64,000 nucleotides of DNA from CAVPWP01 sp963709395 (GTDB lineage Bacteria; Pseudomonadota; Alphaproteobacteria; Rhodobacterales; Rhodobacteraceae). Both the position numbers and the translations under genes were made by a program. The stretch covers positions 1-64,000 of the forward strand of contig CAVPWP010000004.1 of assembly GCA_963709395.1 (NCBI GenBank). The letters are read 5' to 3'. The notes under the pieces were generated by a model. It saw nothing but the letters and a program-made list of their open reading frames with translations, made no database searches and was not told the origin of the DNA. Position 1 is the stretch's first letter. The number at the start of each line of letters is the position of its first letter. Below are positions 39,879 through 47,423 of this stretch, in pieces.

Positions 39879-40058
39879 GGCTTCGCATCGCGGTCGCCGG
39901 GTCGGGCGTGTTCGCCCTTGGCGGCCGGATGGCGAAAAATGGTGCGACGGCCCGCCAGCGGCCGGCGTTCTGCAAGGGCGTCTCGAAGCGTTCCACCGGG
40001 ACGCCTTCAAATCGCCATGCTGGATGGTCATATCTTGCGCGAAAGGAGGGCCGTCGAC

Positions 40059-40277
40059 ATGCCCCTTGACCGTCTGGTTCTGATGATCGTCATCGTGTTC
40101 GTCGCCGCTGGCGCCACGATCTGGCTCGGAGCGCTGCTTGCAGCCTCGCTGCAGATCTCGGGCGCGGGCTGGATCGTGATGGTGCCGGTGACGCTTGTGG
40201 CCTATGTCGTCTGGCGCGTGATCTCCGACCGCCTGCGCAATACCGAGGATGACCATTATGACCGCATCGAGAAGTGA
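40059..40277 (+). CDS. small two-helix membrane protein, unknown function
   Basis: This 72-residue protein begins MPLDRLVLMIVIVFVAAGAT and has two membrane helices (about 6-30, 35-58), ending in a charged tail (NTEDDHYDRIEK). ATG 40059 is chosen because a strong ribosome site (aaaggaggg) lies eight bases upstream; upstream starts add non-homologous sequence. It overlaps the next gene by about 20 bases. Position between the corrinoid protein and YbjQ/DUF1638 suggests it belongs to the same operon, but no function can be assigned. Confidence 0.7.
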   Translation: MPLDRLVLMIVIVFVAAGATIWLGALLAASLQISGAGWIVMVPVTLVAYVVWRVISDRLRNTEDDHYDRIEK

Positions 40278-40593
40278 CATCCTTGCGGTGACCACCGAGA
40301 CGGTGCCGGGCCGCGAGATCGCGACGGCGATCGGCATTGTCCGCGGATCGACCGTACGGGCCAAGCATATCGGGTCGGACATCGTGGCCAGCCTGCGCAA
40401 TCTCGTGGGCGGCGAGGTCAAGGAATACGCGTCGCTTCTGGCGGGCGCGCGCGAGCAGGCCTATGACCGCATGATCGCCGAGGCGGCCGGTCTTGGTGCG
40501 GATGCCATCGTGGCGGTGCGCATGGAAACCTCGACGATCCAGCAGGCGGCATCCGAAGTGGTTTTCTACGGCACCGCCGTCCGGCTGAGATGA
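40258..40593 (+). CDS. YbjQ family (UPF0145) protein
   Basis: This roughly 111-residue protein is of the YbjQ family, thought to form pentameric heavy-metal-binding assemblies. Family blocks are ILAVTTETVPGREIATAIGI, VRGSTVRAKHIGSDIVASLR and AAGLGADAIVAVRMETSTIQ. ATG 40258 has GAGG upstream at suitable distance; ATG 40249 is an alternative. Its stop overlaps the DUF1638 start by ATGA, so it is tightly coupled with the corrinoid-associated genes. Confidence 0.85.
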   Translation: MTASRSDILAVTTETVPGREIATAIGIVRGSTVRAKHIGSDIVASLRNLVGGEVKEYASLLAGAREQAYDRMIAEAAGLGADAIVAVRMETSTIQQAASEVVFYGTAVRLR

Positions 40594-41282
40594 CCCCCGA
40601 CGACAACACCCTGACCGACCGCGGACTTGCCCCGCGCGGAACGGGCCGGGTGCTGCTTCTGGCCTGCGGAGCGCTCGCGCATGAGGTGCTGGCGCTGAAG
40701 GCCGCGAATGGCTGGGACCACATCGACCTCGCCTGCCTGCCGGCGATCCTGCACAACCACCCCGATCGCATCGCCCCCGCCGTGGCCGAGGCAGTGGCGA
40801 GGCACCGTCCCGACTACGCGGATATCTTCGTCCTCTACGCCGATTGCGGCACCGGAGGTGAATTGTCGAAAATCTGCAAGGATTTGGGGGTTTCGATGCT
40901 GGAAGGCCCCCATTGCTATTCGTTTTTTGAAGGCAACGCCGTCTTCGCCGCCCAGTCCGAGACCGAATTCACCGCCTTCTACCTGACGGATTTCCTGGTG
41001 CGCCAGTTCGATGCCTTCGTCTGGCGGCCGCTCGGCCTCGACCGACACCCCGAGCTTCGCGACCAGTATTTCGGCCATTACGAGAAGCTCGTCTACCAGG
41101 CCCAGACCGACGACCTCACGCTCGACGCGAAGGCCCAAGACTGCGCGCGGCGCATGGGGCTGGCCTATGAGCGGCGGTTCACCGGCTACGGCGACCTTGC
41201 GCGCAGTCTTGCCCGATGGGTCGAACCGTCGGATGATCTGCCCCGGGACCACGACCCGGACCGACAGGAGACCGCCCCGTGA
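40590..41282 (+). CDS. DUF1638 domain protein
   Basis: This 230-residue protein of DUF1638 is a family found beside corrinoid methyltransferase genes in methanogens and alphaproteobacteria. Visible blocks are GRVLLLACGALAHEVLALKA, LPAILHNHPDRIAPAVAEAV, FVLYADCGTGGELSKICKDL and EGPHCYSFFEGNAVFAAQSE. It has several conserved cysteines (CG, CGTGG, HCYSF) that could bind a metal or a sulfur ligand. No reaction has been shown. It overlaps YbjQ and the L,D-transpeptidase start (GTGA) by four bases each. Confidence 0.85.
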   Translation: MTPDDNTLTDRGLAPRGTGRVLLLACGALAHEVLALKAANGWDHIDLACLPAILHNHPDRIAPAVAEAVARHRPDYADIFVLYADCGTGGELSKICKDLGVSMLEGPHCYSFFEGNAVFAAQSETEFTAFYLTDFLVRQFDAFVWRPLGLDRHPELRDQYFGHYEKLVYQAQTDDLTLDAKAQDCARRMGLAYERRFTGYGDLARSLARWVEPSDDLPRDHDPDRQETAP

Positions 41283-41892
41283 TCGACCGCAGGAACTCTT
41301 CTGAACGGGCTCTCCGCGACGGGCCTGTCCCTCGCGGGCCTTGCCGCCATCGCGCCACCCCTGCGTGCGCAGGAGGCCGCCCCCGGCACCGTTCCCGAGG
41401 ACTTCATGCCGCGCATGATCCGCATCACGGGCGCCGTGCAACCCTATGAGATCCATGTCGATCCCGATGCCTTCGCGCTTTACTGGACCCTGCCCGAAGG
41501 GCGCGCGATCCGCTATGCGGTGGGGATCGGGCGCGAAGGGCTTTACGAGTTGGGGGTCTTCTATGTCGGCGCCAAGAAGGAATGGCCCGCCTGGACCCCC
41601 ACGCCCGAGATGATCGAGCGCGACCCCGCGCAGCTACGAACGCTGGAAGGACGGCATGCCGGGCGGGCCGAACAACCCGCTGGGCGCGCGTGCGCTCTAT
41701 CTCTTCACCATGGATGGCGGCGACTCGTTCCTGCGCATCCACGGCACCAACGCGCCGGGTACGATCGGCACGCGGGTGTCGAACGGCTGTGCACGGCTGA
41801 TCAACAGCCACATGGTCCATCTTTACGATCAGGTGCCGATCGGCGCGCGCGTCTACCTGCGCCCCCCGGGCGGATCGACCGGGTCGGGCTAG
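41279..41892 (+). CDS. L,D-transpeptidase (ErfK/YbiS/YkuD family), two frame breaks
   Basis: This periplasmic peptidoglycan cross-linking enzyme has a Tat/Sec-like signal start (VIDRRN, then LLNGLSATGLSLAGLAAIAP). Its YkuD catalytic core is HGTNAPGTIGTRVSNGCARL with the active Cys near residue 184, and GMPGGPNNPLGARALYLFT lies before it. The frame breaks near 41297 (signal region) and at about 41634. Removing one base at each gives a single protein of about 203 residues. GTG 41279 overlaps the DUF1638 stop. It is likely a bystander at the end of the operon. Confidence 0.85.
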
Positions 41893-42317
41893 GCAGCCGC
41901 CGTCTGTGCGGCGACGCTGCGGATACGCTCGACCATGGCGCGCAGCCCGTTCGACCGCTGCGCCGACAGGTGGTCGTTGAGGCCTAGGCGCCCAAGCTCG
42001 GCCGCGGCATCGACGTTCAGCACCTCGTCCACCGTCAGCCCGTTGTAGAGCGCCCTCAGCACGGCGATCAGCCCGCTGACGATCATCGCGTCGCTTGCCC
42101 CGTCAAAGCGCAACCGCGCAGTGGGCCCCTCTCCGTCGATCACCGGGTGCAGCCAGACCTGACTGGCGCAGCCCTCGACCTTGGTGGCCGGCACCCGCAG
42201 GGCGGGGTCGAGCGGGGGCATACCCTTGCCCAGCTCGATCACGTGGCGGTACCGGTCCTCCCAGTCTTCGAGAAACTCGAAAGTGTCGGCGATGTCTTCG
42301 AATGCGTCCGTTCCCAT
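41889..42317 (-). CDS. sufE: SufE family protein
   Basis: This 142-residue sulfur acceptor collects persulfide from the cysteine desulfurase SufS for Fe-S cluster assembly. The active cysteine lies in ATKVEGCASQVWLHPVID (about residue 50), and the fold markers FEFLEDWEDRYRHVIELGKG and ALYNGLTVDEVL match. No suf operon genes adjoin it, which is common for sufE in Rhodobacterales. It is convergent with the L,D-transpeptidase, with a 4-base overlap. Confidence 0.93.
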   Translation of the reverse strand: MGTDAFEDIADTFEFLEDWEDRYRHVIELGKGMPPLDPALRVPATKVEGCASQVWLHPVIDGEGPTARLRFDGASDAMIVSGLIAVLRALYNGLTVDEVLNVDAAAELGRLGLNDHLSAQRSNGLRAMVERIRSVAAQTAAA

Positions 42318-42439
42318 GTCCGTGAGGTATGTCGGACGGGGCGCAACGTCCAGTCATGCGCGCGCATTTTGGCCTGCGCTTTTCAGACCCCGCGATTTCG
42401 GCTAGGCGTGGACGCCAAGCGAAAGAGGGACGCGCGCGC

Positions 42440-42913
42440 ATGGCCAGACGGCTGATCTCATCGGTACTGCTCCTTGCCCTTCTTTCGGGATGCTCGGGCT
42501 GGCAGGACAGCCGGGTGAACCCCACCAACTGGTTTGGCCGCGGGGCATCCGCCCCCGACACGCTGGTGCCGACCGATGCGACGACGGTCACCGACAGCCG
42601 CCCCCTGGTGGCGCAGGTCATCGCGCTTTCCGCCGACCCGACGCCGGGCGGGATCATCCTGCGCGCGACTGGATTGCCAGCGACCCAGGGGTATTCGCGG
42701 GGCGCTCTCCTGCTCCAGAATACCGACGGCGCACCGGTCGATGGCACGCTCACCTTCGAGTTTCGCGCGGCTCCGCCCACCTGGCAGGCCGCTGTCGGGA
42801 CGCCCGCATCCCGCGAAATCATCATCGGCGTCTTCCTGTCGCGTCAGGACCTTCAGGGCGTCACCAGCCTGCGCGTCGTCGGCGAGGGCAACGAGCGCAG
42901 CATCCGGCCCTGA
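42440..42913 (+). CDS. putative lipoprotein, unknown function
   Basis: This 157-residue protein has a lipoprotein signal ending LLALLSGC (lipobox LSGC, Cys near 19). The mature part is a predicted beta-rich domain (GGIILRATGLPATQGYSRGA, DGTLTFEFRA). It reads like a small periplasmic beta-sandwich; alphaproteobacterial genomes carry uncharacterised lipoproteins of this kind. ATG 42440 gives the signal peptide directly. It is alone between sufE and rnd. Confidence 0.75.
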   Translation: MARRLISSVLLLALLSGCSGWQDSRVNPTNWFGRGASAPDTLVPTDATTVTDSRPLVAQVIALSADPTPGGIILRATGLPATQGYSRGALLLQNTDGAPVDGTLTFEFRAAPPTWQAAVGTPASREIIIGVFLSRQDLQGVTSLRVVGEGNERSIRP

Positions 42914-42919
42914 CCCGGG

Positions 42920-44078
42920 TCAGAGATCGACGATCGTGACCTTGCCGCCCTTGGCGGCCAGCGCCACCTCGCCTTGGCAAAGCCGCAGCGCATCCGCCCC
43001 GAACACCTCGCGGCGCCAACCCTTGAAGGCCGGGCCGTCGTATTCCCCCGCAGCGATCTCGTCGAGGTCGGACGCCGTGGCGATCAGCTTTTGCGCCACG
43101 CCCGAGGCATCGGACTTGGCCTTGAGAAGCACCCGCAGAAGATCGGCCAGCGCCGGGTTGACCTGAAGCTTGTCGCGGCTGAGATCAGGGGCCGGCAGAT
43201 CCTTCTGCGGCAGTTCGAGCCCGGTCTTGACCGCGTGGATGATGCCGTCGGCGATCTCACCGCGCCGGGCCTCGCGCAGCAAGAGCCGCGACCGGCGCCA
43301 GGTCGGCCTCGCTCTGCGGCTTGGTCGAGGCGATCTCGAGAAGTGCGTCGTCCTTGAACACCCGGCTGCGCGGGATGTTGCGTTCCTGCGCATAGCTTTC
43401 GCGGAAGCGTGCAAGCTCGCGCACCAAAGCCAGGAACCGCCCCGAGTTCGTGCGCGTCTTCACGCGCAGCCAGGCCTCATCGGGCCGGGTCACGTAGGTC
43501 TCGGGGTCGAGCAGCGTCGACAGCTCCTCCTCGACCCAGGCGCGGCGACCGGTCTGGTCGAGCTCGGCCGAGAGCGCCTCGTAGATGTCGCGCAGATGGG
43601 TGACGTCGGCCAGGGCATATGTTTTCTGGGCATCGGTCAGCGGACGCCGCGACCAGTCGGTGAAGCGCGAGGTCTTGTCGAGCGAGGCACGCGCGATCTT
43701 GCGCACCAGCGTCTCGTATCCCACCTGCTCACCATAGCCGCAGACCATCGCCGCGACCTGCGTGTCGAACAGCGGGCGGGGGATCACGTTGCCGTCGATG
43801 AAGAAGATCTCGAGATCCTGCCGGGCCGCATGAAACACCTTTACCACCGACGTGTCCGCCATGAGGTCATAAAGCGGCTGCAGCGAAATGCCCTTGGCCA
43901 GCGGGTCGATCAGCACCGCATCCTCGTCCGCGTCCCCCGGCACAGCCATCTGCACAAGACAGAGCTTCGAGTAATAGCTGCGCTCGCGCAGGAATTCGGT
44001 GTCGACGGTGACATAGGGATGCCCCCGCGCGCGATCGCAAAACGCGGCCAGCGCCTCGGTCGTGGTTATGGTGATCAT
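42920..44078 (-). CDS. rnd: ribonuclease D, one frame break
   Basis: This 3'-to-5' exoribonuclease is involved in tRNA and stable RNA processing. The DEDD exonuclease motifs are visible: VTVDTEFLRERSYYSKLCLV (Asp, Glu), VKVFHAARQDLEIFF and YALADVTHLRDIYEAL (Tyr, Asp). An HRDC-type domain follows near the end. After SEADLA the frame breaks; removing one base near 43294 restores RSRLLLREARRGEIADGIIH and the normal end at 42920. Full length is about 385 residues, the usual size. Confidence 0.9.
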
Positions 44079-44133
44079 GCGCCCGTCGTCTGCCCGTCTT
44101 GTTGCTTTCGCCCCTGATATGGAAATCCGCCGG

Positions 44134-44727
44134 TCACGGCAAGACGACCGGGGTCCGGTCGCCCGCCGCGAACCGGCGCAGCACGGCAGGATAAAGCCGG
44201 TGTTCCTGCTCCAGCACCCGCGCGGCCAGCGTTTCGGGCGTGTCGCCGGGCCGGACCGGGACCCGTGCCTGCCCCAGAATCGGTCCCGCGTCGAGGTCCT
44301 CGGTCACCTCGTGCACGGTGCAGCCTGCCTCGGCATCGCCTGCCTCGAGCGCGCGGGCATGCGTGCGCAGACCGGGATACTTCGGCAGGAGCGATGGGTG
44401 GATGTTCAGCATTCGCCCGGCCCAGGCTCGGGTGAAACCGGGCGTCAGGATACGCATGAAGCCCGCAAGGCAGAGGATGTCGGGTCTTGCCGCGGCAAGC
44501 GTCTTCTGAAGTGCGGCCTCGAAGGCCGCGCGGTCGCCGTGAAAGGGCCGGTGATCGACCACCGCGGTGGGCACGCCCAGGGCCTCGGCCCGTGCAAGGC
44601 CGCCCGCGTCGGGATGGTTCGAAACGACTAGAACCGGTTCAGCCGGGTGGTCCGCGCCCATGCTCTCGAGCAGGCGGAGCATGTTCGACCCGCCACCCGA
44701 AATCAGGATCGCCACCCGTTTCTTCAA
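44134..44727 (-). CDS. purN: phosphoribosylglycinamide formyltransferase
   Basis: This 197-residue GAR transformylase transfers a formyl group from 10-formyl-THF in purine synthesis. Motifs are VAILISGGGSNMLRLLES, the catalytic block LAGFMRILTPGFTRAW with NIHPSLLPKYPG, and HEVTEDLDAGPILGQARVPV. The likely start is TTG 44727, which overlaps the purM stop as TTGA, giving LKKRVAILISGGGS. The open frame running on into purM is produced by the break in that gene. Confidence 0.94.
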   Translation of the reverse strand: MKKRVAILISGGGSNMLRLLESMGADHPAEPVLVVSNHPDAGGLARAEALGVPTAVVDHRPFHGDRAAFEAALQKTLAAARPDILCLAGFMRILTPGFTRAWAGRMLNIHPSLLPKYPGLRTHARALEAGDAEAGCTVHEVTEDLDAGPILGQARVPVRPGDTPETLAARVLEQEHRLYPAVLRRFAAGDRTPVVLP

Positions 44728-45771
44728 AGAAGCGCGCCCCGGTAGGTCACGCCCTGCCCTTCGGTGACCTCGCCCAGGCGGACCACCGTTTCGCCCGCGC
44801 CCGTCAGGCGCGCGGCCACGTCGTCGGCCATGTCGGCCGCCGCCACGACCACCATGCCGATCCCGGCGTTGAAGGTCTTGAGCATCTCGGCCTCGGCCAC
44901 CCCGCCCGCCTGCGCCAACCAGGCGAAGACCGGCGGCAAGCCGCCAGGCGCCAAGGTCGATGGCCGCGCCAAGACCCTTGGGCAGAACACGCGGCAGGTT
45001 CTCGGTCAGCCCGCCGCCGGTGATATGGGCCAGCGCATGCACCCCGCCCGCCCGCACCGCATCGAGCACCGGGCGAACATAAAGCCGCGTCGGCGTCAGC
45101 AGCGCCGCCCCCAGCGGGCCCTCGGCAAAAGGCGCGGGCGCATCCCAGCCCAGACCCTCGCGCTCGACGATGCGGCGGACCAGCGAATAGCCGTTCGAAT
45201 GCACCCCGTCCGAGGCAAGGCCCAGCAGCACGTCGCCGGCCACCACGCCCGCGGGCAGCCCCTGCCCCCGCTCCATCGCGCCGACGGCAAAGCCCGCAAG
45301 GTCGAAATCGCCCTTGCCGTACATCCCGGGCATCTCGGCGGTCTCGCCGCCGATCAGCGCGCACCCGGCGCGCGCGCAGCCCTCGGCGATGCCCTCGATC
45401 ACGGACGCGGCCTGATCGACGTCGAGCGCGCCGGTGGCGAAGTAGTCGAGGAAGAACAGAGGCTCGGCGCCCTGGCAGATCAGGTCGTTCACGCACATCG
45501 CCACAAGGTCGATACCCACGGTGCCAACCTGCCCGGTATCGATCGCCAGCTTCAGCTTGGTGCCGACGCCGTCGGTGGCGGCGACGAGGATCGGGTCGGT
45601 GAAGCCCGCAGCACGCAGGTCGAACATCGCGCCAAACCCGCCCAGAGCATCCATGACGCCCGCCCGCCCGGTGCGCGCGGCGGCCGGCTTGATCCGGTCG
45701 ACCAGCGCATTGCCCGCGTCGATGTCGACCCCCGCCCCGGCATAGGTCAGCCCGTTCCGCCTGTCGCTCAT
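44724..45771 (-). CDS. purM: phosphoribosylformylglycinamidine cyclo-ligase, one frame break
   Basis: AIR synthetase carries out the fifth step of purine synthesis. It starts MSDRRNGLTYAGAGVDIDAG at 45771. Signatures are GFGAMFDLRAAGFTDPILVA, DGVGTKLKLAIDTGQVGTVG, IGGETAEMPGMYGKGDFDLA and HITGGGLTENLPRVLPKGLG. The frame breaks after GAWRL; removing one A from the pair at 44938-44939 gives GAWRLPPVFAWLAQAGGVAE and runs to 44724. As the enzyme is needed for purine prototrophy, the break is most likely a sequence error. purM and purN form one overlapping pair. Confidence 0.93.
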
Positions 45772-45873
45772 CGCCGTCTCCGCCTGAAATCGCGCCCGTG
45801 CTACCAGCCGCCTTGAAAGGTGTAAACGGCGCGCTTGACCCCTTGCGGCGGTCTGCTAGGACAGCGCGAGGTC

Positions 45874-45950
45874 GGGCCTGTAGCTCAATTGGTTAGAGCA
45901 GAGCGCTCATAACGCTTTGGTTGGGGGTTCGAGTCCCTCCGGGCCTACCA
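45874..45950 (+). tRNA. tRNA with CAU anticodon (elongator Met or Ile2)
   Basis: This 77-base cloverleaf has acceptor GGGCCTG pairing with the matching 3' strand and an encoded CCA end. The D-loop is AGCTCAATTGGTTAGAGCA, the anticodon loop CTCATAA (CAT at 45908-45910), and the T-loop GGTTCGAGTCC. The G1-C72 pair excludes the initiator tRNA. Sequence alone cannot say whether C34 is lysidine-modified (Ile) or not (Met). Its 3' end is the probable left attachment site of the island, as the last 20 bases plus three flanking bases recur at 56470. Confidence 0.93.
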
Positions 45951-45953
45951 GTC
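45931..45953 (+). repeat. left direct repeat (tRNA 3' end), candidate attachment site
   Basis: A 23-base block covers the tRNA T-stem, acceptor strand, CCA and three following bases. It is identical to 56470-56492, and similarity fades but continues a few bases on both sides. Integrases commonly recombine at this part of tRNA genes, leaving an intact tRNA at one end and a fragment at the other. Confidence 0.8.
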
Positions 45954-46256
45954 AACCCCTTTTTGGGCCCTGTCCTACTGGGCATCTCTCGTATGGGGTC
46001 TGACTGGCACCATCACGGGCGCCCCAATTGAGGTTAGATGCCTGCTCTTTGGCGGAGCTTGATTGTCTCGCTCATGCTGACCGGCTGAAAGCCGACCTTC
46101 GGTGGTTAACGACCTTGGTCTTGCGTGTGTGCTTTTCGAACCTCCGTCCGAGCAGCCTCAATTGGGACTTCTGACCGACCACGGTCGTTCACACTGAACT
46201 TGTGGATGCCTGTCGATCTTTCTGGATATCCGGAAACATGGGCCTGTGTTCCAACC
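45954..46256. other. non-coding stretch at island left end
   Basis: About 300 bases follow the tRNA. No frame gives a recognisable protein, no integrase remnant was found, and no strong hairpin or repeat is visible. Base composition by eye is closer to balanced than in the flanking genes, as expected for imported or non-coding DNA. Confidence 0.4.
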
Positions 46257-47285
46257 CTATCGATGCCATGCCCCCGTCGCACTCCGCCTGTCCTTCCGCC
46301 AGGCAGCCGGCGGCTGGCCGGTCCACCGCCGGAAGGCGTTGATGAAGGCGCTTGAGGTGGCGTAATCGAGGGTGAGGGCCAGGTCCGCGATCGACAGGGA
46401 ACTCATCGACAGAAGCTCCCGCGCCATGGCCAGACGGACCCCGTCGCGGATGCTGTCGAAGGTCGTCCCTTCGCGCGACAGGGCCCGGCGCAGCGTTCGC
46501 GGCTCGATGTCGAGATGCCGGGCAACCTCGGGCATTCCCGACCGGCCTTCGAGGATGAGCGCACGCAGCGCATGGCGGGTTCGTCCCTCCCATCCCGCGG
46601 GCGCGGTGCCGGTCGCCGCGGCCAGCTTGCGCAGCGCCTCGTCCCGCGCGGCGCGATCGGCTGACGGAAGGGGAAAGGCCATGTCCCTGACCGAGATGTA
46701 GCACCCGGTCTCCGCCTCTCCGAACCGCACGCGCGCCCCAAGGCGAAGCCATGGACCCGGGTCCGCGGGCTTCCAGCGCATCGAGGTGAATTCGACCGCA
46801 CGGACGGCGCCCTTGGTGAGTTCGCGCAGCATCATCGACACGACCGAAAGGACGATGTCGTGGGCATAGGGCGACACGGTCAGCCTTGGATCGTGGCTCC
46901 CATAGCCAAGGAACACCATGTCGTCCCGTCGGTGCAGATAGGTGGCGGCACCCGAGGAATTGCTGATCTGAAAACCGGTGAAGTCGGCCAGAGCCTCGCC
47001 CAGCGTCGCAGACGAACGCACCGCGAGTGCAAGCGGGCCGACCGTGGCAAGGGTCTCGCGCGAGCCCAGCAGAAGGCCGAAATCCTCGCGTCCGGTCCGG
47101 TCGGCTGCCCTCTGCAGGATGGCGAGATAGGCGTCGTAGGCAATGAACCGGCCCGGGAGGATGTCAGCCCGCGAGAGGCCAGTTCCCTCGAGGACATCGT
47201 CCAGCGAAACGCCGAAGTCGTCCAGCACCCCTGCAAGCGGCGCAAGGGAATCCGCACGTTGTGTTGCCGGTGTCTTTCGCCGCAT
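46257..47285 (-). CDS. AraC family transcriptional regulator (arabinose-binding-domain type)
   Basis: This 342-residue regulator has an N-terminal PF12625-like ligand domain (LAPLAGVLDDFGVSLDDVLE, then EDFGLLLGSRETLATVGPLA) and a C-terminal pair of helix-turn-helix motifs (GMPEVARHLDIEPRTLRRAL and SIADLALTLDYATSSAFINA followed by FRRWTGQPPAAWR). This is the OruR/ArgR-like subgroup that senses amino acids or small catabolites. It is divergent from the arylsulfatase with about 140 bases between the starts, so it probably controls that operon. Start ATG 47285. Confidence 0.87.
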   Translation of the reverse strand: MRRKTPATQRADSLAPLAGVLDDFGVSLDDVLEGTGLSRADILPGRFIAYDAYLAILQRAADRTGREDFGLLLGSRETLATVGPLALAVRSSATLGEALADFTGFQISNSSGAATYLHRRDDMVFLGYGSHDPRLTVSPYAHDIVLSVVSMMLRELTKGAVRAVEFTSMRWKPADPGPWLRLGARVRFGEAETGCYISVRDMAFPLPSADRAARDEALRKLAAATGTAPAGWEGRTRHALRALILEGRSGMPEVARHLDIEPRTLRRALSREGTTFDSIRDGVRLAMARELLSMSSLSIADLALTLDYATSSAFINAFRRWTGQPPAAWRKDRRSATGAWHR

Positions 47286-47423
47286 CTGTCCTCATAACGC
47301 AATCGATTCAGTCCGGCCTGAGGTATGGTGTCGTTGAAAGAATTGAAACCTCGGCCGCTGGTGCGCGGTCGATTTTGCATGCGTGCCTCAGAAATCAGGC
47401 CGGTCTCAGGAGGAGAGCCCTTA

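Noticed and set aside
44724..45771. purM as a pseudogene, or a purM-purN fusion protein
   Set aside because: Removing one base at 44938 restores full PurM and separates it from PurN with a normal overlap, so the fusion frame is an artefact.
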